In this document: positions 1 through 47,092 of the stretch, piece after piece
How the letters are laid out: each line of letters opens with the position of its first letter
Numbering within the stretch: the stretch's first letter is position 1
Assembly: GCA_963942565.1 (NCBI GenBank)
Contig: OZ012689.1
Coordinates: 19,549,659 to 19,613,658 of the forward strand
Length of the DNA stretch: 64,000 nucleotides
DNA from: Maea johnstoni
Taxonomy: Eukaryota > Annelida > Polychaeta > Spionida > Magelonidae
Direction of reading: 5' to 3'
The notes under the pieces: generated by a model
Database searches by the model: none
What the model was told of the DNA's origin: nothing
The model's input: only the letters and a program-made list of their open reading frames with translations
Position numbers and translations under genes: made by a program

Positions 1-43
1 CTGTCAATTTCCACAAGATACTTCAATCAGAGAGGTCACCTAA

Positions 44-249
44 CCCTTCCAATGCTGAGGCTACTTTCGTCCAAAGCACAAGGATGCAAAGATTTTTGAA
101 AACCATCTAAACCCTGTCTTGCTGGTATTCATTGGATAGCTCTCGCTGAGTACTCTCAGATGAGTACCCATGTGCCAGGTTTTAGGTCATTTTTCAGGGT
201 TTTGGCATCATTTTGTATTGGATAAATTAGCCACCAGCAGCATAAGAGC
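44..249 (-). mobile_element. TTAA MITE family A
   Basis: Full-length copy in reverse orientation: starts CCCTTCCAATGCTGAGGC and carries GACAGGGTTTAGATGG-like and CACCAGCAGCATAA blocks. The right end is mutated (AGAGCTAA for AGGGTTAA). Confidence 0.8.
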
Positions 250-2920
250 TAATACCCTGACGTTTTCAAGGAACTACAAGCAAGAATGGGCTAAAAACCA
301 ATAACTGTAAATCATGATACAGTGGAAATAGTTATAATTCCAATCCACCTGCAGACAGTTTTCAAATGGTAGTGGTAATGTACGAAGGATTTTTTGTCTG
401 TTCTAATGAAGTTTTCCATTGAAATTTGGAAAGTTGTAAAAGTTGTTTATGTATATATGAGATTGGTTAAGAAACAGTTTTAGCAATGTTTTTGCTTGTG
501 TAAACTTACCCATATGTTGAATTGGATCAATTTTCATCATGAAATTCTCATTATGGATTATACTTTTAACATTTGGGATAGGTCAAACTGAAAATATTGC
601 TGTGTGCAAAGAATCAACTGTTTTATTTTGAATTTTTGAATTGTACAGATGTCATTTTACCAATGAAATGCATTTCAATCCCTGCATCATATCAGTGCAC
701 TTAGTAAAAAGGAAAATCATGTATGGAATTCATTTTCCGTTGATTATGACCCTTTTTGTCATGATTTTACCAGTATTTTGCCCTCACAAATCAGTACACT
801 CCAAAATACATACCCCTTATCCTGAAAAAAAAGTTCTACTGAGAGAATAGAAATGCACTGTGATTTGAAATATTCTCTTTATAGAAACCTTTATGAAATA
901 TTTTTGAATTATCATATTTTTGGAAAATCTTCAGCTCTGCTAAGATTTCTATGAATTGTCAAAAGAGGGTTTTTGATACACTATTTTGTACAGAATCTGT
1001 AGTGATAGAAAGTGGAATGCAAGCGTAGAAGGAGGAGTATCGTGTGTAAAAAATTTGTTGTATATTATGTTGAATATTTGCTAGTTAGTTGTGGTTAAAT
1101 CTGCTGAAGATGTCTAGAAATTGACTGGTTTTTATTGAGAATCCATCTTTGTTGGAAACAAGATTCCAAAAAGTTGTATGATTTCTGGGACTTTGATTTG
1201 CTGTATTTCTGTTTTGTAATTGCATTTATTTGTCAACAATTTCTGTTGACGTGTATTTTAATAAGTCAGTTTTTATTTTATTTGTCCTTCAAATATGCTT
1301 GACAATCATTTGTAACAAGTTTTATCACCAACTATATGTTTGTGTAAGGATACCCATTCTACTGTGTAAAACTAGCAAGAAGCTTTATAATGTTTGTTGC
1401 AAAGAATTTATTAAGTTCTTTTAGTGAGTTGATTTTAAGATATGTTCTGCTGGTAAATTTGAGTTATGAACTTTCAGATGCTGAATCTAATTATCTTTTT
1501 ATTTATTTTTTTGATTAAGTTTTTTTTTCATTTGCTTCAACATATTATTTTGGATAATGAAATATATTAAATGATATTTAATTAAGCTAATCAGAACAGA
1601 ATGAAATATTTGCTGCGGTGATGAAATATGTACTATGGAATTAGTAGGCTTTGTTTAGGGACTTAATGCAGTTTAATTTTTTGATTACATTACACAGAGG
1701 TAGGAAAAGATTCCCGGTAAAAATGTAAAACCTTTTAATTTTGTTATCGTTGCCTGATAAGATTTTACCAGGCATTTATCTTTTATCTGGTTTGTTGAGA
1801 CTGGAGTGCTTAAAGTTGCTTTTAATATGTTCTTTTGATTTTAATTAATGCATTATCCAAATGTCCAAGATAGGTCGGAAAAAAGTAATCTTAAATTAAG
1901 TTAGATAAGTCAATTAATTAAGATTAGCCATAATTGCCATTTTTAACTCATTCATGGTCAGAGTTCCCCTTAGTTTGTGTTTTATGGTTGTCTGAGTAAT
2001 TAACCAAATAATATAACTAAGAATTAAGAATTCAAGAAATTTAAGAGTTTAGCTGGCTTTTCATTGTTTATGATACTGTTCCAGAATGACCAGTAAATGT
2101 GATTATTTTACTGATTTATTGACTCAAGGGGCTAATCCAGGTGGTCTTATGATTTTAACTTCTATCTTGGGAAATTTGTTCGTGAATTCGTTTCAGAGTT
2201 GCTCTTGAGGGGATGTTCCCTTTTATTTATTTTTTTTGTTTAAAATTTTCTCAATTGCAAATCGAGCTTGTCGACTGTTGAATTCACAAATAAAGCAGCT
2301 CCTTTCCTAACTTTGTTTCATTTGAGGAGTTGTATTAAGTGTGTGTGCACTCTACCGTAAATTCTCAGTAATTTGGGACACTTCTTAATAATTACTATTT
2401 TTTATGGGTTTCAGGTTGGCCCATGTTTTCTCAAAATAACTTGCTGCTGTATCAGCAAAATTTACAGCAAGTTTCATATTTTGGGAAATGGCAACAGGTG
2501 ATAGATCAAGGGTTGCCCAGATTTCTCATTAATTATTTTGCAAAATACTAGTAATTATACTGGGCCAAATTCCTAGGATAGTCTGAATTTCTGAGAATTT
2601 ATGGTAAATGGAAATGGTTTTATTGGAGATATGTACATTATTTCAGCAACAGGATATGTTGTGGTGTTGAGAGAGAAAAGGTGACTTACTCAGTGAAGTG
2701 AGAACTTGAGGAAGTTGGTAGAAAATGCAGTGTGACAATCAATGATGTACTGTATGTGACATCAATAAATTTTTATTCTTAAAAATGAAATTTGACCTCT
2801 TTGTTGTGTATATCCTTTGTTTATTGGCCATTCATGCTTGGGGACTCTGTTGAAACTTTCATCTGAATGCTATGATATTTATGAAAATAACTTAAAAAAA
2901 GATTAAGCAAGGACTCTTAA
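250..2920. other. Gene-free, T-rich on the plus strand; possible 3' UTR of a gene to the left
   Basis: No exon was recognised. The strand bias and AATAAA at 2764-2769, followed by a TTGTTGTGTATATCCTTTG stretch, would fit the end of a long plus-strand 3' UTR. This is weak evidence. Confidence 0.3.
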
Positions 2921-3105
2921 CCCGTTCATGCTCAAGAGCTCATTAAGAAATTATTCTGTATCTTTGATAGTATCTTTAGAATCAAGAATGATTTTGCAAA
3001 ATATTTGAAGGAGAGTAGTGTTCTGATGAACGTTTCTCCTTCAAATATTTCCCCAAATATGATTTTGCCAGAAAGATATCACCCAAATTATCAGGCATTA
3101 ATGGG
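2921..3105 (+). mobile_element. TTAA MITE family B
   Basis: Starts CCCGTTCATGC after TTAA and ends GCATTAATGGG. Contains the inner inverted pair ATATTTGAAGGAGA / TCTCCTTCAAATATTT. Ends resemble family A but the interior differs. Confidence 0.75.
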
Positions 3106-3251
3106 TTATATAATTAGAAGAGTGGTTGGAGTTCTCATCAACATTTCTCCTTTAAAAATATCCAATAGATGTTTTCTTTATTTCATCTAAGTAGGGATTT
3201 TTGTGTGCTTGTGATTCCTTCGATTATAGAGATCCATCTGCAACCTCTTAA

Positions 3252-3600
3252 TAATCAATAATAATAATAATAATAATAATAATACAAATAATAACAAAAC
3301 AAGTAATTAATATTACAACGATATTATCGCTTTTACTACTAATAATGTCAGGTAGTAGTAGCAGTAGCAGTACAAATATTTGTAGATTTAAAAGTAGTGT
3401 TGTGGTAGTTGTAGTTTTCAAATAATAATAATTCATGTAAATACATTATGATAATATTATCACTTTATCATTATCATTGATAGTAGTAGCTGTAGCAGTA
3501 GTGCTAATATAAGTATTTGTTGTAGAACTAGCAGTAGTATTAGTAGTTGTGTAGTAATGGTAGTTGATGTAGTAGAATTATCATTGTTATCATCCATATT
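3252..3600. repeat. AAT and AGT triplet-rich low-complexity DNA
   Basis: An (AAT) run at 3252-3284, then scattered TAGTAG and ATAATA triplets. No gene. Confidence 0.8.
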
Positions 3601-3932
3601 GAATGGATCATAAATAACAAACAGAAACTCTCATCTAACATACATATTCTGTCGAAATGTTGACCTTTAACAAACAACACACAATATAAATAACAAAAGA
3701 CAGTTATTGAGTAGAATGTTTATTATGTTTTTTTTTGGTCTTTGATGTTTTGAAAGTTTGAATCAAAATATCAAAAATATCTACACTACAATGATGAAAA
3801 CGCTTCTTCCACCTCAATGTCACAAAAATGTACAACGTATAAATAGGAATATTTTCTTTGAATAAACTTAAAGCTGGCATTGTATGGTTCTGGTAGATCT
3901 TGCCCTATACTGAGAAATTACCATGACATTAA

Positions 3933-4155
3933 CCCATTAATGCTTAGGAGTTCCTCCAGCAATTGTCGTCTGGATCTAGGATACTTTTTACAATAACTTC
4001 AGAATTGAGAATGATTTTACAAAATATTTGAAGGAGGGATGTTGATAATGTTCTGATGAACATTTCTCCTTCAAATATCTTTCTACGTGTGCGTTTGCCT
4101 GCAAGATTTCATCAAAATTGTCAGGCTGCTTTTGGCCGCACTGAGTGTTAATGGG
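3933..4155 (+). mobile_element. TTAA MITE family B, full length
   Basis: TTAA at 3929-3932 and 4156-4159; CCCATTAATGC start, GTTAATGGG end, inner hairpin AAATATTTGAAGGAG / CTCCTTCAAATAT. Confidence 0.82.
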
Positions 4156-4377
4156 TTAATTCAACAAAAGCATGGTAAAATTTTTACATTATCAGAAAAC
4201 TGCTCAACCCATTCATGCACAGATTTCTTTTTTTTTTGCGTAATATGTCCTTTACAACATGGGGTTACAAAAATAATTTTCTCTGAGAAAGGAGACACTT
4301 TTGATTAAAACATTTCATTCAAGTTCATTTTGTTTTTTATTTAGGTGTTTAAGGTTCCATCTAAATTACCATATCAA

Positions 4378-4512
4378 CCCATTCAAGCTTGCAATGCCAG
4401 AGAAAGTTATGATTATTTTGGCGATATCTTCGTGATCAAAGACATTTTCAGGTTATAGGCAAAAGAATCATAGATGCAGACAAAGTTAAGGAGATCTCCA
4501 AGCATAAATGGG
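4378..4512 (+). mobile_element. TTAA MITE family B, short copy
   Basis: CCCATTCAAGCTTG start, AGCATAAATGGG then TTAA end; inner hairpin lost. Confidence 0.65.
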
Positions 4513-4614
4513 TTAAGATGGGAAAGCGATAAAAAGTCAATGATAGTGACATATTCTTTTGTACAAGAATAATTAAGTTAACAACAGAAACTATGCTTTA
4601 TTCAAATTATGAAC

Positions 4615-4827
4615 TCTTTTCATGCCTGTAGTTCAAAAAGGCCTGATTTTTTTAATGATATCTTTTGGACCAGAACACTTCCCAACAATATTCCGGAAAT
4701 ATGAATCAGAGTCGAAACCAACACTTTTAATTATTTTGTAAATTCATGTTTTGTTCCTAAAAGTTACTCATAATAGTACCATAGGTGCTAGCAAAACGTT
4801 TTTAGGGAAACTGTAGGCATGAATGGG
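4615..4827. mobile_element. TTAA MITE family B-like, diverged
   Basis: TTCATGCCTGTAG start and GGCATGAATGGG end. The CC pair and TTAA are eroded on the left. Confidence 0.55.
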
Positions 4828-5119
4828 TTTAAGTACATGCGCAATTTCACCAGACCATCTGGATGCCACAAGGAAGCTTGGAATAACCAAATCAGTCAAT
4901 CAATGTAATTAATATTTACAATAAAATGGGTAAAGCAGTTGATGTGAATACCCATTAATAGTAAATATGTACACATCCTTTCTTGACATAATTTCATAAC
5001 ATACATCATGGAATCTATAAGAGCAGGGATTTAAAACAAGCACAATCCATTTGAATATCGGTAGTTTAAATAAAGGGACTGAGACGTAAATTTTAACACC
5101 AGAACACAATACATATTAA

Positions 5120-5390
5120 CCTTTCCATGCCCGGAGATCTCCTCGACAAATGTTGTCTTGTCCTACGATACTTTTGTAAATAATTTTGGAAACAAGCACA
5201 AATATTTTGATGATATCTTCATTATGAAAGTATATTTTGGGAAATATTTGAAGGAGGAATGTCAGTTACAACCAATCGAACAGCTCCCCTTCATTTATTT
5301 CATGAATAAGTGCTCTGTTCTGAAATTATTTTCCGAACTGTTCTGGTTCTAGATGACACATTTCAATTTGAACTCGTAAGCATGAATAGA
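5120..5390 (+). mobile_element. TTAA MITE family B
   Basis: TTAA at 5116-5119, CTTTCCATGCC start, AGCATGAATAGA end at TTAA 5391-5394. Contains GAAATATTTGAAGGAGGAAT. Confidence 0.72.
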
Positions 5391-5394
5391 TTAA

Positions 5395-5592
5395 CGCTGT
5401 TGGTGGCTAATTTGACCAATACAAAATGATGCAAAAACCGGAAAAATTACTTAAACTCAGGCATATGGGTACTCATCTGAGAGTACTCAGTGAGAGCTAT
5501 CCAATGAATACCAACATGAGAGGGTTTAGATGGTTTTCAAAAATCTTTGCGTTCTTGTGCTTTGGACGAAAGTAGCCTCAGCATTGGAAGGG
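5395..5592 (+). mobile_element. TTAA MITE family A, sharing its TTAA with a family B copy
   Basis: Carries GGTGGCTAATTTGACCAATA through CAGCATTGGAAGGG. The left TTAA (5391-5394) is also the right TTAA of the family B copy at 5120-5390. Confidence 0.8.
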
Positions 5593-7583
5593 TATAATCA
5601 AGCACTATTTCTCAGGAAGGAGATGGGACAGGAGACATTCTGACTCAAACTCGAAGAGATGAATGAACAGCACGAGTGGGAATGATAGAAAAATAACATG
5701 AACATTTCTACACCATCTTCATCATCGTTCGACAACTATTCCACCAAACATTTCATCTTGATAACTTCTCTCGCCCAACCTCTATCTTGCTTACCTCTTT
5801 TCATTTTCACTTATTTTCCAAATACAAGCTGTAGAGAGGATAGGAACAGGTTCAATAAATTCAAACAACATTTTTCCACTATATTCTTTTTCACGCCATA
5901 GTCTGATATGGAAATCACCCATCTGTTTTGCATAACTTGCACTAGCCAGAAAGGTTGCATCTGATATAGGTTTGATTTTTTTATGAAAATTTGAAACTTT
6001 TTTATTTTAGGTACAGTCAAACTTGCTAAAGAGATAATGAATGCCAGAACAAAATACAAAAACAAAAACAAAAACAAAAAATTCAAAAAAAATAAAAATA
6101 ATAAAAAATAAATAAAAAATGAAACTGAAATAATTCTCTTTCGATTGGGACCACCTGTTATGAAAAAAAGTTTAAGTCTCTCAAAGATAATTAGCCATCG
6201 GTGATCTTTCTTGATGGTTTTAAAGCTCTTGGTCTCTTGGTGGAATAGTTTCTTACTACCATAACTCGGGCTTGTGAAAGACAAGAGTATTAAAGACTCG
6301 CAGTATAAGGATCTAGTTACAGTATCTGGTCCGGAGGCAGGGACCTCACAACACTAGTTACACTACATGGAAGTTACAGGATGCAAGTCACTCAATTAAA
6401 CAATTCCTTTTGTTCCCTCATTCATCTTACAATAAAGTTCACATGCACCAGCCTAGCCTAGTTTTCTAGGCTTTCATATGTATTTTTTCTGTCTGTCAGG
6501 TTTTTCTGTTACCAGGTACCACGTTGGTCCGAGCGGCCTAACTAGTTAACATTTATCTCACCAGGAGGGTCTAGAAAAGTGGTTAGTGAATAAACCACTA
6601 AAGATAGGAGTATCATATGGTGCAATCCATCTAGGCATCTACCATTTCTAGTACTTCACCACACTGGTTGGTCAACTCAGAAGGGAATGTTAACTATAGG
6701 GACTAGGATCCTAGTCTAGCACCAACCCTTCTTCAATCATTAATGCTTATTGCGGCTATAAAATCTGGGAATTTGGTGAAATGTTGCAGGGAAACGCAGA
6801 GTTGGGATAATATTTGAAGGAGAAATGTTCAAAGGATCCCTACAAAAATATCTCCTTTAAATACCTTTCGTATAATAACTATGAGTGAGACTGGTGCATA
6901 CAGCCGCACGTAATACAGAGAACAGTATAATGATCAAACTTCATTGAATACTCATAGGGTGTGCATTTCAACTAACTGTGGTGAAAAATATGTATACTCT
7001 TTAAGACACTAACATACCTGTTATACATCTTATCTTGCCAATGACCTACTTATAGCGGGTTTTGACAACCTATATCTGTCCTTAAGAAACATTCGGACAC
7101 ATAACAATAGACCTCACTTTTTGTCTCTTTATCCTTTAACAAGTGATCAACAACAGATATGAATAAATATCCAAGCTGAAGATTAGTCCCAAATTCTTTT
7201 CAACAAAAGACTATTTTAGTTGAATTAGACCAATTACGTGTGATCAAAGTTCAACTGCATCTTCTAACCTTCAGCTTGGCGAGATATGCGATGTTACTTT
7301 TACACTCCAGGTCGCAGTGTATCTTGTCACCAGATGGCAGCACAATAGTTCACGGAAATGATGACAGGTGGCAGCACATTTTATTCCAAGATAGTTGAAA
7401 ATGTGCCCTCGATTGATTTCTCGGAAATCCTGTCACGATGATGGTGCTAGATGATAAATATGACAAACCCAACATGGATTTTTGTTTGCACACAGTTGAG
7501 TAAGATGGTCCAAGGTCACTGTGCGATGCATTTTGCATGAGAATTTGATAAATTACCTAGTTTTTATTTTTTCTTATATCTTG
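5593..7583. other. 3' flank of HYOU1, no other gene seen
   Basis: Contains A-rich low complexity at 6055-6120 and a sequence at 6590-6725 repeated around 13100-13400. Candidate HYOU1 poly(A) signals lie near 7563 and 7382. Nothing else recognised. Confidence 0.5.
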
Positions 7584-35385
<27,802 letters not shown>

Positions 35386-37256
35386 CCTTCAATACTGAAA
35401 TGAAAACAAGAAAAGTCAGTTTCAAGAAATATATGTACAGTAAAACCTCAGAGATGTAAACACCTTGGGACCAGGGCAAAAGCATTTACATTTAAATAGA
35501 AGTTGACTCAGAGGTCATTTTACATAATACTAAAGCTACAAATAGGACCAAGAAAGTGTTCCCAATGTGTGTTCACATCTTGGAGGTGTTCAAAATGAAA
35601 AGTTTCAATGCATCGTAAATTTAGGACATTCTTTTTATTAATTATGAGTTTTCTTGGATGATGGTGGCCCATGTTTGCAGAAAAAAGGCAAGTAAACAGG
35701 TAAAAATACAAGGTGTTCATTTCAATAAAAGTACATATATCGATTACTTTCATTCCTAGGACTTCAAATTAGCTGCCATAATTAAGAATACCTGAAGATG
35801 ATCACTTGACAAACAAGATAACTCAAAAACAGATATTTATTAACAAATAAATTCTGAAGATTAGAAAAATAATATTTTGAAGAGACGGAAATCCTGAAGA
35901 GGCAATTAGTTTTGGAAAGTTTAATTGGCCATTGCTAGAGGTAGGCAATATCATATTGCATCAAGTTTTATTAACCTAGGGCAAGATGATCTCCCATCCC
36001 CATCAAAAAAAAAAAATAATGATGTCAACATGCACCAAAGCAAACCACTAAGTGTTTTTTTTTAAATCAACTACACAGCATAAAGGAAAAAAAATTCTGT
36101 GTGAAACAAAATATTATGATAGGTCTAAGATGTACAAGGAGAAAATGTTTGTTTGAGTACTTAGCAGGCCTTTGGGCACTGAGAGGACAAATGCATTAAC
36201 ATTGCATCATACAATTCTCACAGAAATAGCTCCACTGGTGCTGAAATGATGAATCATCATATAAGGATTGGGTAGCATATATTTCCTGCATCACCAATAT
36301 ATCATCCTTTAAAAGGAACCACAATCCACCTTTATATCACATAGTATAATTATACTTCTTGATTTTACTGCAGTTTAGATCGTTAGAAATGCCACAATTC
36401 ATTCTACTGGCCTTTAAATTCTCTTTTTAATCTGTTGAAGATTTTGAGACAGGGTTGAAATTGTAATAATCTGTATGACATTAATTTTCGGTAAATCTAT
36501 GCTATCTTTTGGTCAAAATGAGAGAAGAAATGAAATCATTCAAAGGCAAAATGAAATCATCCAAAGGCATTTAGCTTTGCACTCACTTACTTACAAGTCT
36601 CAAGTTCAAATTAGGATAATAGATCTGTTCAGCCCTTTAGTCCACATGCATGCAGCATCATCATAAGGTATATGAACAAGGAGCGTACTCAAGGTGTTAT
36701 GCCAGTAACAATTACTAAAAGATCTGGTACATTTTAAATCTACTTATCTAGCTTTCCTGAGAATTATTTCAAATAAATATACCTGAAATCCAGGATAATG
36801 ATCGGATGGTTATATGAACTTGTTAGACAAATAAACCCCTACTTCTTCAGTTTATCTTGATATCTAGCAGTTATGACTATTATCTGATCAACTATACTAT
36901 AGTATAAAGTACTTAGACCAATAAGTAAAAGTGGTTTAGCTTTGTCTGAAGTGAAAGTATAGATGATCATTTAACTCATTTGACTTTGAACAAAAAGTCA
37001 CTTTCGAAGATCAAAAGAATAGAGTCAATGAGCTGTCCTCTTAAACCCCTAATTAATGAGAAAATATATTTGACAGTTCTCAGTCACTGCTTGTGTACTT
37101 GACATGTGGCTTCAATGTAAAGCATGAATGTGTCATATGGAAGCCGGTTCATTCCCCATGTTTATCATTTGGCATGGCCACGTATTGACGTGTAAACTTA
37201 GGCGAAACAAATGAACGTAGAGCATGGAATACCGATCAAACGAGCACATTACTTAC

Positions 37257-37345
37257 CACTTGCTTAAATAGTGTCAAGTTCAAACGTCCCAAACTTCTTC
37301 TTTCTCCCAAAAAGGTGTAAAGTTGTGTGGATATCCACAACGGTA
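37257..37345 (-). other. HYOU1: HYOU1 non-coding exon 1 (5' UTR), 5' end approximate
   Basis: A consensus donor, G|GTAAGT, lies at 37257/37256 upstream of the signal-peptide exon, which itself starts with an acceptor and so needs an upstream exon. No ATG occurs on the minus strand in this interval, as expected for a clean leader. The 5' boundary is inferred from the stress element at 37363-37381, which in HYOU1 promoters lies upstream of the start site. Confidence 0.55.
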
Positions 37346-37362
37346 CAGTTGATGCCGGTGAA

Positions 37363-37381
37363 TGTGGCGACAGCTGATTGG
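37363..37381 (-). promoter_or_regulatory. ER stress response element (CCAAT-N9-CCACA)
   Basis: Minus-strand CCAAT at 37381-37377, nine bases, then CCACA at 37367-37363. The ERSE consensus is CCAAT-N9-CCACG, bound by NF-Y with ATF6 or XBP1. Spacing is exact and one terminal base differs. HYOU1 is a known unfolded-protein-response target, so the site suits the gene. Confidence 0.7.
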
Positions 37382-37392
37382 ATATTAGATGT

Positions 37393-37434
37393 ACTTCCGG
37401 GGTCACGAGCACCGAAGTACACGTGTGCTTCCGG
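37393..37434. promoter_or_regulatory. Core promoter cluster: E-box CACGTG and two ETS-type sites
   Basis: CACGTG at 37420-37425 is flanked by two ACTTCCGG/CTTCCGG sites (37393-37400 and 37428-37434), the ETS/GABP-type motif common in TATA-less housekeeping promoters. All lie 12-53 bp from the stress element, on the shared side facing the divergent J-domain gene. Confidence 0.5.
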
Positions 37435-38198
37435 TTCATGGAATTTTTCTAGTTTACTACATCTTCTTAACTTAAGCTAGATGAATAACGTACCACTACT
37501 GATTATGGATAAGAAATGTAACAAGTTGATATCTATTTTTTTGGTGTAAAATCATATACACGTATAGGAAAATAGGAATTAGTGATGACCTCGACCTTGA
37601 CCTTATCAAGCCTCATTTTGAGATTGTTGTTATGGGAGAGTGAAGCCATCTATCTGCCTGCAGCACAGAATGTCGGTTCTTAGTGAAATAAGGAGCGCTG
37701 TGAGCCTTGACAGTGGGTGATCGGCGTTGTCAACGAGGGTATGAGCGAAATACACGTATATTCTCTTAGAAAATGCAACATGTGACGATTAATGAATGCA
37801 CGGGCACCTGCTGTCAGTGCCCTTAGCTTTTATTTTGATCTGATTCCATCATTCTGACTAAGACAGCTTAGGCTTAGAGTAAGATGTCACTGACCCTTGA
37901 CAGTCACTACCAGTAAGCTGTGATGTTAGTTAGCTGTCACTGCCTACCTTATCTAGGCACTTTTATTGAAACTAATATTCGTAGATATAGCTTGGACATA
38001 AACTAAAACAATGCACCATCAAAATTGGTGTTCAAACTTTAAGTAATGTCATCTTTAGTCTTAAATGGACAAGCCTCATGGGTTCAATAAGGGGTGATCT
38101 ATCGGTTTGCCATGACATCTTTAATAAGGCTGGACATATTGAAACAGACGTGAGGGAATGAACTTCTAATTTGAAGGCAAGTGTAGACAAACTTCACA

Positions 38199-44485
<6,287 letters not shown>

Positions 44486-44714
44486 TTAAGTTAAAAATAA
44501 AACTGCACTAAATCTGCAGGAGTTTTTTAAGGCTAGAGTTGATTAAAATCTGTATGAAAGTTAATCAGACTTGGTCATATTTATGTAGAATTATGTGTAT
44601 TGATGAGGTGCTTTTTCTTTTTTGTGTGAATATGTATTTATAATCCAATGTGTAACCTGTCGAATCCACACACACGTACATTTATTTATATGGACATATA
44701 TAAACATTTATTTT

Positions 44715-44893
<179 letters not shown>

Positions 44894-45190
44894 GTATGCT
44901 TTAAATGAATTGAGAAATACACTAGAATTGAAGGGACTAGAAATGATTAATCAGAGATTTCAGATTATTGGAAATTATTTTTATTTCAAAGAATAGATGT
45001 GAATCTGATCCACTTGAATCTGAGTTGTCCAGGACTTGTAAAAGCATGTCAAGTGCCTGAAATGAGGAATTTTGGTTTACTGCATTTAAATGATCTTTAA
45101 GATGCTAATGCTTTTAATATTAATGTTCTGTTTAGTGTTTTAGGTGCTGGTCACTAAAAACATTTTCTACCTCCCCTTTGTGCTTAGGTA

Positions 45191-45536
45191 CAGGGCTCGA
45201 CGCTAAGGGTGAACCTATGGCCCCAGGCCAGTAAAAATCCCCCCAAAACAGCTTCGGGCCAGTGAAAAAAGACCTCAACTGGTCCTACAGGGCCAGTAAA
45301 TATATGGAGACATTCTTGTTAAAAAAGTTTACTTCTAAGAATGTCCCCAATTGTTTTTGAAATAAATGAAGATCAAATTTATAAAGATAAATGTTGTGGT
45401 GAATCTTATGCAATGTTCTTTCTTATTATGTTAAAGAAAAAAATGTAGGACCAGTAAACATTTTGCAGGACCAGTAGATGCTAGGTGTTACTGGTCCTAC
45501 AGGGCCAGTATCATTTTGAGTAAGCGTCGAGGCCTG
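45191..45536. mobile_element. MITE family E, GGCCAGT subtype, 5-bp duplication AGGTA
   Basis: CAGGGCTCGACGCTAAGG start, TAAGCGTCGAGGCCTG end; AGGTA at 45186-45190 and 45537-45541. The interior carries GGGCCAGTAAA and CCAGTA words. Confidence 0.83.
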
Positions 45537-46878
45537 AGGTAGTTTGATTTTTGTAAAAAATTGAAACAGCTTGACATCTGGGCAATCATAAAGATTGTAT
45601 TGTTCTATTTTTCAATGGAGAGCCATTTACATATAGACATTAAGCTCTAACATTAAATATGTAAAGAAAATCTATGTTAAGTAGTGTCCTACCCTACCAC
45701 CTACATTGTATTGGAAGAATTATTTGCTTAAAACCTAGCTTTTTAAATTCCTGATCATTATATTTGGATGTATCGATATGCGATTTTCAAGGCTTTGTGT
45801 CCAAAAGAATCCCAAACATTCTGCTGACTAACACCGCTTACAAGCACAATTATGATTAAATGCAACAAAGGAATATGGTTCAGCAGGGAAGAATTCTGAC
45901 ATTTTTCCATTCTAGACACCTATTTTTAAAATCCTGGGCAGGTCATTGTTAAGGTTATAAATCTACCTGTGCATGCAGTTTCATACATACATTCAATAGC
46001 CATTTGCCATGCGAGAATGTATAACTGCATTTAGTTGCTTTGATCAACTGCCATATGCATGGATATCTCAAAAACTGTTTTATGATTGCATGCTGATGAT
46101 TGATATTCAATTATTAGTTATATTGCCCTATTCATTTGTTTTAAAATCTGTCTTAATCAAAATATTTTATATATTTATTTATTTACTTACTTATATTTCT
46201 GGAGACGGCCGGACGCTGAGAGGGGTTTAACCTCATGAATATACTGAGAAGATCAATGGTACTCCTTAAAAAGGTTGTTGTGGACATGTTAAAATGTGAA
46301 ATGAAAACAACATTCGGTAGAAATGGATAGGACGAAAGAAGAGCGTAAACAATGCAGTAACAATAACATCCCTCAATAAACAATGAACTCAGGTTTTAAG
46401 ATTTTACAAGCTGTGTATTATGTTCATGATAATAAAAATATACATCTCACAGGACTCTAACTTCAAGAGTGGAACAATAAAAACTTTGTATTTTAAGTAC
46501 ATAAATAGTGTTGTTGTTGTTGTCGTTTGTTTGTTTGTTTGTTTGCGGGTTACAGACCCATAGCAGGCAAGGCCCAGTTTGTACAGTTGTAGAATATGTA
46601 CATGTGCTTGCATATCATACGTTGATTCATATAAAAAGAAGCAGTAAAGCCTCTTGTACATCACTGTTATAGCCAAATACATAAAATCATGGACTTCCTT
46701 CTACCATGCTAAGCTCATCAAATGAAAATTCGCCCGTTCATGATCAAACCACCACAAAAATGGACTTTCTTTTTATCTTGCAAAGCGTATCAAATGAAAA
46801 TTCACCCATTTATGGTCATACCACCACAAAAATAGATTCCTTTAACCATGCAAAGCTGAACAACTGGCACTGTATTTT

Positions 46879-47092
46879 TTCATGCCCGTAGTGGCCCAAA
46901 AAGCCAGACTATTATGGTAATATTTAGCAATAGCATCTTTCTGAAAGTATCTGAAGAAATGTTAATCTGTAGTATCTGTACTAAGAAATTTGCGTCAAAG
47001 ATTTCATGCTGATTCATGTTATATATCAAGCATTTTCAGTAGAATCTCAGCTCTGTAGGGCATTTTCATGGGTAACTATAAGCATGAATGGG
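46879..47092. mobile_element. TTAA MITE family B-like
   Basis: TTCATGCCCGTAGTGGCC start; AGCATGAATGGG then TTAA end at 47093-47096. Confidence 0.6.

Larger units (their letters stand above)
37346..38198. promoter_or_regulatory. Shared divergent promoter region of HYOU1 and the J-domain gene
   Basis: About 0.85 kb separates the predicted HYOU1 leader from the ATG of the plus-strand gene. No MITE was recognised here, unlike most non-coding DNA in the window, which suggests the interval is kept clear. Start sites of the plus-strand gene were not located, so part of this is its 5' UTR. Confidence 0.5.

Noticed and set aside
5811-6284. 157-codon minus-strand ORF with a Phe/Leu-rich stretch.
   Set aside because: Phe/Leu run comes from A-rich low-complexity DNA; no start context, splice pattern or family resemblance.
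6505-6560. TTGGTCCGAGCGGCCTAAC looked like a tRNA D-arm.
   Set aside because: No B-box or acceptor pairing at the right distance, so no tRNA gene is called.
37236-37439. Minus-strand ORF in the HYOU1 promoter that, if spliced to exon 2, would end four bases before the HYOU1 start (a neat upstream ORF).
   Set aside because: Its ATG at 37439 lies upstream of the E-box and stress element, so it is probably not transcribed; the predicted leader has no ATG.
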